From an uncultured Ruminococcus sp. (GTDB taxonomy: Bacteria > Bacillota > Clostridia > Oscillospirales > CAG-272): 28,494 bases of DNA. The position numbers and the translations under genes are program-made. The DNA is taken from contig CADBTH010000081.1 of NCBI GenBank assembly GCA_902797495.1, positions 1 through 28,494 on the forward strand, given 5' to 3'. Position 1 is the first letter of the stretch. Each line of letters begins with the position of its first letter. Shown here piece after piece: positions 23,365-28,494 of this stretch. The notes beneath the pieces were generated by a model. That model worked only from the letters and a program-made list of their open reading frames with translations, had not been told where the DNA came from and made no database searches.

Positions 23365-24849
23365 TTATCCCTTGAATATGTAATTTTTCATTCCGTCCGG
23401 CTTTACCGTATCTTTGAATCGGACGGGAAGTGCGAGTATTTTTCCGAGAGGCGCGGGCGCCGCCTTTCCGCCGACTCTTTCGAGTGTTGCGAGAAGTACG
23501 CCCGGGTCATGGCTCTCCGGCTTATATCCGAGCGACGTGCAGACGTCGTGAGCGAACTTGAACGGACTCGCCGTGGAAACTATGACGGTCTGAGTTTCGT
23601 CGCCGGATTCCGCTTTATATGCATTGTAACATCCTATGGCTACGGACGTGTGAGTATCGGCGAGGTATCCGTGATCCCTGAACGTTGCCGCAAGAGTTTC
23701 GGACGTCGTCTTTTCATCCGCAAAGTAGCCTGAAAATGCGGATCTTATCTTTTTGAGAGTTTCGGCGGGAACCGTGTATTTGCCGTCTTCGGAGAGCTTT
23801 TTCATGCAGTCCGCAGTGACGTCCGCGCCGGACGTGAGCCATATGAGACGCTCGAGGTTACTTGATATCAGGATATCCATAGACGGCGACATCGTTTTGA
23901 AAAACTCTCTCGTTCTGTCGTAAGTTCCCGTTCTGATGAAATCGGTCAGTACGCAGTTCGAGTTTGAAGCGCAGATTAATCTCGCGACGGGAAGACCCAT
24001 TTCGCGCGCGATATATCCCGCGAAGATGTTGCCGAAGTTGCCGGTCGGTACGCAGAAGTTGATCTTATCGCCGAACTCTATCCTGCCGGACGTTGCAAGG
24101 TCGCAGTAAGCCGAGACGTAGTAAACGATCTGCGGAGCGAGACGACCCCAGTTTATGGAGTTCGCGCTCGAGAAGAAGAAGCCTTTCGCGTCGGCTTCAG
24201 CCGCGGCGTCTTCGTCCGAAAAGATCTTTTTGACTCCGGTCTGTGCATCGTCGAAATTACCTTCGACAGCGCATACGTTGACATTGGAGCCCTGCTGAGT
24301 CGTCATCTGGAGCTTCTGCATCGGGCTTACTCCGTCGACCGGGTAAAATACCGTTATATCTATCCCGTCGACGTCGCGGTATCCCTCGAGAGCCGCTTTG
24401 CCGGTGTCTCCCGAAGTCGCGACGAGGATGTGCGCACGGCGGCTTTCTCCGGTCATGGTGAGCGCGCGGGACAAAAGTCTCGGCATTATCTGAAGCGCCA
24501 TATCCTTGAAGGCGCAGGTCGGCCCGTGCCACAGTTCGAGAGCGCTCCACGTTTTCGTTACGGGAACGAGAGGAGCGGCGCCGCCGGGGAATCTTTCCTC
24601 GGAATAAGCGGTGCGGCAGTCTTCTTCGATCGCGCTCTCATCGTAGTCGGTCAAAAACATCGAGAGGATCCTGCCTGCCCTTTTTTCGTAGGGAAGCGAG
24701 GAGAGATCCTTTATGTCGTCGATCGATAAACGCGGGATCGACTCGGGCATATAAAGTCCGCCGTCGGGTGCAAGACCCGTTTTGATCGCTTCCGCGGATG
24801 TAACGTATTTTTTGTCGTTTGACGTGTCTCTTGTGCTGAGGTATCTCAT
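23365..24849 (-). CDS. thrC: Threonine synthase
   Basis: This PLP enzyme converts O-phosphohomoserine to threonine. The 494-residue length and N-terminus MRYLSTRD mark the long form also found in E. coli and yeast. The PLP lysine is Lys115 in LWHGPTCAFKDMALQ; ATSGDTGKAALEG, FDDAQTGVK, SANSINWGRLAPQIVYY and PTGNFGNIFAGYIAREMG are further signatures. The ATG overlaps the stop of the upstream dipeptidase gene as ATGA, and GAAGGA lies within that gene's end. No hom or thrB is adjacent, and no T-box or threonine attenuator precedes it; expression presumably depends on the lepB operon. Confidence 0.96.
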   Translation of the reverse strand: MRYLSTRDTSNDKKYVTSAEAIKTGLAPDGGLYMPESIPRLSIDDIKDLSSLPYEKRAGRILSMFLTDYDESAIEEDCRTAYSEERFPGGAAPLVPVTKTWSALELWHGPTCAFKDMALQIMPRLLSRALTMTGESRRAHILVATSGDTGKAALEGYRDVDGIDITVFYPVDGVSPMQKLQMTTQQGSNVNVCAVEGNFDDAQTGVKKIFSDEDAAAEADAKGFFFSSANSINWGRLAPQIVYYVSAYCDLATSGRIEFGDKINFCVPTGNFGNIFAGYIAREMGLPVARLICASNSNCVLTDFIRTGTYDRTREFFKTMSPSMDILISSNLERLIWLTSGADVTADCMKKLSEDGKYTVPAETLKKIRSAFSGYFADEKTTSETLAATFRDHGYLADTHTSVAIGCYNAYKAESGDETQTVIVSTASPFKFAHDVCTSLGYKPESHDPGVLLATLERVGGKAAPAPLGKILALPVRFKDTVKPDGMKNYIFKG

Positions 24850-25772
24850 TTCATATTCCTTCTTTTGGGTAAATTGTTTTTGAAAAAATCATATGCGTTG
24901 CCGAACGTAATGCGGTCGACGGTGTCTTGCGAATAGTTGTGCTTCAGCATCTCGTTCGCTATAAAGTAAACGTCGCGTTGTGAAGATATCCCGTCCGGCA
25001 GAGCGTCCGTTCCGTCGAAGTCTGCGCCGATCGCGACGTGCTTCTCGTCCGTTTCGCAGATAAGACGGTCTACGTGTTCGAAGATTGTGCAGACGTTCGC
25101 GCCGCTTGAGGAAAGATGAGGCGAGTGAAGGCATACTCCGATGATCCCGCCGGTGCGCGCGACCTTTCTCGCGCGTTCATCTGTTATGTTTCTCGGATGG
25201 GGATTTACCGAATACGAGTCGCTGTGCGACGCGATCACGGCAGCTCCGTAAGTCTCGGCGGCTGAAAGTATCTCGTCCGCAGACCTTCCGGACGCGTGCG
25301 ATACGTCCGTTATGATCCCGAACTTTAAGCATTCGTCGACTACTTCTTTTCCGAAGCGTGACAGCCCCTCGTCGGTATCGAACGAGCCGCCGATGCAAGA
25401 AACTCCCGCCCAGAGGGGAGTGATCAGCCTGACGCCTCTGTCGAAAAGGGAGCGGACTCTGCGGGCGTCACCCGCAAGAAGCCTTGCGTCCTCTACCGAG
25501 AGGATGAAGTTTTGTCCTTCTTCCCGCAGGTCTTCTGCAGTGAGACGGAATTCTGCGCCGTTTGCCGATTCAAACCGGTCGACGACTTTAAAAAATCTGT
25601 CGTAACATAAGTCGTCGGACGTCCCTTGCTTTGAAAAGACTGCGAATACCTGCCCGTAACGCTCAAACTCCCGCGCGTATCCGCTTTTGATATGACAGGT
25701 GTTATCGGAAAGAGTCTCGCCTCTGTCGTAAAGCTCCGTTGCGGTATCGCAGTGCAGATCGAAATAATCCAT
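24846..25772 (-). CDS. Membrane-dipeptidase-type peptidase M19
   Basis: The 308-residue protein belongs to the renal dipeptidase family of zinc enzymes cleaving short, often D-residue containing dipeptides. Metal ligands are visible: HxD in FDLHCDTATEL near the N-terminus, Glu in ILSVEDARLL, His in ITDVSHASGRS and His in VIASHSDSYS, with GADFDGTDALPDG near the C-terminus. There is no signal peptide, so despite the family name it should be cytoplasmic. The ATG at 25772 is preferred to a preceding TTG because GGGAG lies 7 bases upstream; it shares one base with the yraN stop. It could recycle cell-wall or dietary dipeptides, but no substrate can be read from sequence. Confidence 0.92.
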   Translation of the reverse strand: MDYFDLHCDTATELYDRGETLSDNTCHIKSGYAREFERYGQVFAVFSKQGTSDDLCYDRFFKVVDRFESANGAEFRLTAEDLREEGQNFILSVEDARLLAGDARRVRSLFDRGVRLITPLWAGVSCIGGSFDTDEGLSRFGKEVVDECLKFGIITDVSHASGRSADEILSAAETYGAAVIASHSDSYSVNPHPRNITDERARKVARTGGIIGVCLHSPHLSSSGANVCTIFEHVDRLICETDEKHVAIGADFDGTDALPDGISSQRDVYFIANEMLKHNYSQDTVDRITFGNAYDFFKNNLPKRRNMK

Positions 25773-26179
25773 CAATTTCTCCCGAACGCGTTTTCAAAGT
25801 GGCGGATCTCTTTGACTCTCATCTTAGGCCCGTCGCCGTCGAGATAGACTTCGATAACGTCGAATCTTTTGTAAAAGTCAGCGTATTTCGTGCCGTATTC
25901 GCCGCAAAATCTATCCGCTCCTCTTATAAGATATGTGATTTTGGATTTGTTGACAGCGTCCGCCGGTCTCGAGTATGCGGTACGGCCCTCTTTGTAAGTT
26001 CTCGTTTTGACTTCAACGAACACGAGCGTGTCTTTTGTCTTGGCGACGACGTCGATCTCGGAGCGGCCGGCGCGAGCGTTCGTAGCGACGATCTTGTATT
26101 TGTTCTTTTTGAGAAATTTTACCGCGGCCTTCTCGCCGAATTTTCCTACCGCCGCAGTATCGGTATCATTTGTTTTCAT
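25772..26179 (-). CDS. yraN: YraN/UPF0102 family protein (nuclease-like fold)
   Basis: The 135-residue product has the family core: GKFGEKAAVKFLKKNKYKI, then AGRSEIDVVAK and TLVFVEVKTR, a pattern (E ... D-x(n)-E-V-K) shared with Holliday-junction-resolvase-like and restriction-endonuclease-like folds. Nuclease activity is predicted for the family but its biological role is unsettled. The gene overlaps the rnhB 3' end by 14 bases and its stop shares a base with the dipeptidase start. The neighbourhood with rnhB is conserved across many bacteria, which supports the identification. Confidence 0.9.
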   Translation of the reverse strand: MKTNDTDTAAVGKFGEKAAVKFLKKNKYKIVATNARAGRSEIDVVAKTKDTLVFVEVKTRTYKEGRTAYSRPADAVNKSKITYLIRGADRFCGEYGTKYADFYKRFDVIEVYLDGDGPKMRVKEIRHFENAFGRN

Positions 26180-26819
26180 TTAAAATCAACTCTTTGAGCG
26201 CGGACTCGAGCGAATCCTTCTTCGTTTCAAGAAAGGAGAGAAAAGTCGTTCTGTGCTCGGGGCACGGGCCGTATCTGTATACCGCGACCATGTGATCCTT
26301 CGTCGGATATCCCTTGTGCTTAGCGAACCCGTACTGAGGATAGAGCGAATCGAGAGCTGAGCATAGTCTGTCTCTCGTCACTTTTGCAAGTACCGACGCC
26401 GCCGCGATCGATTGCGATTTGCCGTCGCCTTTGACGACGGCTTCCGCGGGAGAGTCGAATCCGCGAGCCTTGTTTCCGTCCACGAGGATGAGATCCGGTT
26501 TAACGGAAAGCGAGTCTGCCGCACGTTTCATAGCAAGTAGGGAAGCGTTCAGAATATTGTATTCGTCGATCTCAGTCGGTTTACAAAGAGCTATGCCGTA
26601 AGTCAGGCAGTTTTCCTTAATGACGTCGAAGAGCTTTTCCCGCTTCCGTTCCGTCAGCTTTTTTGAGTCGTCGAGCCCTTCTATGACGACTCCCGGCTTC
26701 AGTATGCACGCCGCGGCGACGACGGGACCCGCGAGTGGCCCTCTGCCCGCTTCGTCCGTTCCGCACAGATACCGAACGCCCCGATCGAGATACGATTTAT
26801 CAAATCCGGGGTCTAACAT
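26166..26819 (-). CDS. rnhB: Ribonuclease HII
   Basis: RNase HII removes ribonucleotides from RNA-DNA hybrids and misincorporated sites in DNA. The 217 residues contain CGTDEAGRGPLAGPVVAAA (Asp22, Glu23), LDDSKKLTERKR, ILVDGNKA, KGDGKSQSIAAASVLAKVTR and PQYGFAKHKGYPTKDH, i.e. all catalytic acidic residues and the substrate-binding GRG. AGGAGG (rc of 26824-26829) is well placed for the ATG. It begins directly after the rbgA stop and overlaps yraN. Confidence 0.97.
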   Translation of the reverse strand: MLDPGFDKSYLDRGVRYLCGTDEAGRGPLAGPVVAAACILKPGVVIEGLDDSKKLTERKREKLFDVIKENCLTYGIALCKPTEIDEYNILNASLLAMKRAADSLSVKPDLILVDGNKARGFDSPAEAVVKGDGKSQSIAAASVLAKVTRDRLCSALDSLYPQYGFAKHKGYPTKDHMVAVYRYGPCPEHRTTFLSFLETKKDSLESALKELILNENK

Positions 26820-27695
26820 TTACGCCTCCTGCTTTGCGGGCGATTCAAGGGAGATCCTTCCAATCTTGCATCCTCTGAATTCGTCGAGGAGCATAAGAGC
26901 CGTTCTCTCCGTGTTGACTTCGCCGCCGGATATCAGGTGACCTCTTTTACGGCCGACCGCCTCGAGTATCTCGTATCCCTTGAGCCCTTCAAGAGATTCG
27001 ACGGTCAGTTTATATCTCTCGGTAAAGAGAGCAGGGTACGTCTCAAAGAGCCTCGAGCAGAGGATCGCGCCGAGCTCTTCCGTGTCGAGGATCGTGTCTT
27101 TTATCGCTCCCGTCAGCGCGAGGTTTTCGCCGGTCACACGGTCTTCGAATTTCGGCCACAGGACTCCGGGCATATCGAGCAGATCGAAGCCGAGATCCGT
27201 CGTGATCCACTGTTTGTTCAGCGTGACGCCCGGCCTGTCTTCGACTCTCGCTTTTTTCGATTTGCTGAGCTTGTTGACGAGTGATGACTTTCCCACGTTC
27301 GGAATGCCGACGATCATTGCTCGAAGCTGTTTGCCGATCATTCCGCGGCTCTCGTATCTTTTGATCTTTTCATCGAGGATAGCTTTTACGGCTAAGGAGA
27401 TCTTTTGAATATTGCTTCCCTTGACGCAGTCCACGTCGAGCGCGCCTCCGCCCTCGTTTTCAAAATATTTTATCCATTTTGCAGTGACGGACGGGTCGGC
27501 GAGGGATGACTTGTTCAGAAGAGTCAGCATCGGTTTGTCTCCGACGATCGCTCTGATCTCGGGATTTCTCGAGCTTGCCGGTATCCTTGCGTCGAGCAGT
27601 TCTATAACTATATCTGTGTATTTAAGGTTTTCCTTGATCAGACGGCGCGTTTTCGCCATGTGACCCGGAAACCACTGTATCGTACCCGATGGCAT
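26820..27695 (-). CDS. rbgA: Ribosome biogenesis GTPase RbgA (YlqF)
   Basis: RbgA acts late in 50S subunit assembly. The 291-residue product begins IQWFPGHMAKTRR, the family signature, and has circularly permuted GTPase motifs: G4 NKSSLAD comes first, then G1 GIPNVGKSSLVNKL, G2-region Thr in RPGVTLNKQW and G3 DMPGVLWP, followed by the C-terminal RNA-binding domain. GGAG lies upstream of the ATG, one base after the lepB stop. The lepB-rbgA-rnhB order is common in Firmicutes. Confidence 0.96.
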   Translation of the reverse strand: MPSGTIQWFPGHMAKTRRLIKENLKYTDIVIELLDARIPASSRNPEIRAIVGDKPMLTLLNKSSLADPSVTAKWIKYFENEGGGALDVDCVKGSNIQKISLAVKAILDEKIKRYESRGMIGKQLRAMIVGIPNVGKSSLVNKLSKSKKARVEDRPGVTLNKQWITTDLGFDLLDMPGVLWPKFEDRVTGENLALTGAIKDTILDTEELGAILCSRLFETYPALFTERYKLTVESLEGLKGYEILEAVGRKRGHLISGGEVNTERTALMLLDEFRGCKIGRISLESPAKQEA

Positions 27696-27696
27696 C

Positions 27697-28254
27697 TTAT
27701 TTCTCCGGATTCTTCAGAAGTGAAAACGTATTGAACGGGAAAATCCTCAGAAAAGCTTTTCCTACGATACATCTCTCGTCTACCGGGCCGAATACGCGGC
27801 TGTCACCGGACGCGTTTCTGTTGTCTCCCATTACGAATACTTCGTGCTCACCGAGAGTTGTGGGTTGCTGGTTCGTCGTTACGGACATCGCTTCCTTGAT
27901 ATAATCTTCCGTCTTTATTTCGCCGTTCAGATAAAGAACTCCGTTTCTGATCTCTACCGTATCTCCTCCCACGGCGATGACTCGCTTGACGAGCGGCTTC
28001 GCGTATACTCCGGTGTTCGAAAAATCGTTTACGACGACGATATCTCCGCGCTTCGGAGTGTAGAACATATCGTCGACGAGCAGATACTGATCGTTCATGA
28101 GAGTGTTTTCCATCGAAGAGCCGTCAACTACGGTCATTCTTATAAAAAGAGAAAACAGGATAACGATGACTGCGGTGCATAATATAAAGATCTCAACGAT
28201 ATCGAATATATCCCATATCGGCTTGGATTTGCTTTTTTCTTTTCTGTTTTCCAT
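27697..28254 (-). CDS. lepB: Type I signal peptidase
   Basis: The enzyme removes signal peptides from exported proteins such as the M23 protein and others here. The 185 residues have a short basic cytoplasmic tail, one membrane anchor at about 18-39 (FDIVEIFILCTAVIVILFSL) and the external catalytic domain: Ser47 in VDGSSMENTL, Lys90 in KPLVKRVIAVGGD, and the box E GDNRNASGDSRVFGPV. This is the single-anchor Gram-positive SipS-like type. The ATG at 28254 is chosen because AAGGAA sits upstream; an upstream in-frame start at 28311 would add unrelated AT-rich sequence overlapping the promoter. It is the first gene of a seven-gene minus-strand operon. Confidence 0.96.
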   Translation of the reverse strand: MENRKEKSKSKPIWDIFDIVEIFILCTAVIVILFSLFIRMTVVDGSSMENTLMNDQYLLVDDMFYTPKRGDIVVVNDFSNTGVYAKPLVKRVIAVGGDTVEIRNGVLYLNGEIKTEDYIKEAMSVTTNQQPTTLGEHEVFVMGDNRNASGDSRVFGPVDERCIVGKAFLRIFPFNTFSLLKNPEK

Positions 28255-28282
28255 GTCGTTTTCCTTAATAATAATTTTTCTT

Positions 28283-28311
28283 ATTATAACATAACTAATA
28301 TATAATATCAA
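28283..28311 (-). promoter_or_regulatory. Sigma-A promoter of the lepB-rbgA-rnhB-yraN-M19-thrC operon
   Basis: On the minus strand TTGATA (rc of 28306-28311) and TATAAT (rc of 28283-28288) are separated by 17 bases, with TG one base ahead of the -10 (extended -10). It lies 29 bases upstream of the lepB ATG. The following genes are separated by one base or overlap, so this is probably the main promoter down to 22635. Confidence 0.85.
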
Positions 28312-28359
28312 TGAATTTTTCGAAATATTTTTTTACTGCAAAATATTTTGAAAAAACCC

Positions 28360-28388
28360 TTGCTTTTTTAAAAGTATTGTGATATACT
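28360..28388 (+). promoter_or_regulatory. Sigma-A promoter of rpsT
   Basis: TTGCTT at 28360-28365 and TATACT at 28383-28388 are 17 bases apart, and TGA immediately before the -10 gives an extended -10 (TGN). It is upstream of a leader of about 75 bases in front of rpsT and divergent from the lepB promoter. Confidence 0.8.
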
Positions 28389-28402
28389 ACATCAGTATGT
28401 GA

Positions 28403-28442
28403 AATGTAGTGACGGCGCACCCTCTCAGGCGCCGGACACATT
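28403..28442 (+). promoter_or_regulatory. Structured 5' leader of rpsT, possible cis-regulatory RNA
   Basis: An inner 6-bp stem CGGCGC/GCGCCG (28413-28418 with 28429-28434) has a 10-base loop. An outer 5-bp stem AATGT/ACATT (28403-28407 with 28438-28442) closes over an asymmetric internal loop, AGTGA on the left and GAC on the right. A GA opposite GA next to the GC-rich stem, with three more bases on the left, resembles a kink-turn. No T-run follows, so it is not an evident terminator; the ribosome binding site lies about 17 bases downstream. S20 is autoregulated in E. coli, so feedback control is possible but unproven. Confidence 0.45.
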
Positions 28443-28470
28443 CTTATTATTGTTTTAAGGAGGGAATAAG

Positions 28471-28494
28471 ATGCCGAATATCAAATCAGCAAAA
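28471..28494 (+). CDS. rpsT: 30S ribosomal protein S20, first eight codons only
   Basis: The window ends after MPNIKSAK, the conserved N-terminus of bacterial S20, which binds 16S rRNA in the body of the 30S subunit. The start is preceded by AAGGAGGG at 28457-28464, one of the strongest ribosome binding sites in the window, as expected for a ribosomal protein. The rest lies outside the window. Confidence 0.9.

Overview
This is a chromosomal housekeeping region from a member of the Firmicutes, most likely an uncultured anaerobic member of class Clostridia. The evidence is gene content and order (nusB-xseA-xseB-ispA-tlyA-nadK-argR-recN; murB-whiA-dnaE; tig-clpP-clpX; lepB-rbgA-rnhB-yraN), strong GGAGG-type ribosome binding sites, sigma-A promoters close to TTGACA-N17-TATAAT, and clostridial-type TyrRS, MurB and class A PBP sequences. 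Coding DNA looks roughly GC-balanced, while the short intergenic gaps are very AT-rich. I see no tRNA, rRNA, CRISPR array, IS element, prophage or integration scar.

Layout. (1) 1-543, minus: 5' part of a secreted M23 peptidase. (2) 723-15374, plus: one dense run of fourteen genes (nusB, a TsaD-like paralogue, xseA, xseB, ispA, tlyA, nadK, argR, recN, tyrS, a YjjG-like HAD phosphatase, murB, a short whiA, dnaE), many with overlapping stop and start codons and the first behind a near-perfect promoter. (3) 15375-15665, minus: a small secreted protein abutting dnaE tail to tail. (4) 15765-18996, plus: a class A penicillin-binding protein, then a lipoprotein with its own consensus promoter. (5) 19046-22500, minus: tig, clpP, clpX, with hairpins after clpX and after tig. 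(6) 22635-28254, minus: lepB, rbgA, rnhB, yraN, an M19 dipeptidase, thrC and a metallophosphoesterase, read as one operon from a strong promoter in front of lepB. (7) 28471-28494, plus: the first eight codons of rpsT behind a promoter and a structured leader. No stretch above about 220 bases lacks a gene.

Functionally the window combines transcription and translation factors (NusB, TyrRS, RbgA, S20), DNA replication and repair (DnaE, ExoVII, RecN, RNase HII), cell-wall synthesis and remodelling (MurB, PBP1, M23), isoprenoid precursor synthesis (IspA), protein quality control and export (trigger factor, ClpXP, signal peptidase I), NADP supply and arginine regulation.

I found no clear undescribed multi-gene system. 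The observations most worth following are local departures from the family norm: a WhiA lacking its N-terminal LAGLIDADG half in a locus without rapZ and yvcK; a TsaD paralogue without the Asp-Glu of the nucleotide site; a TyrRS with Thr in place of the first His of HxGH; a trigger factor with a Lys/Ala/Glu histone-H1-like tail; absence of dxs, spoIVB and spo0A from their common slots; and a small hairpin in the rpsT leader whose internal loop resembles a kink-turn.
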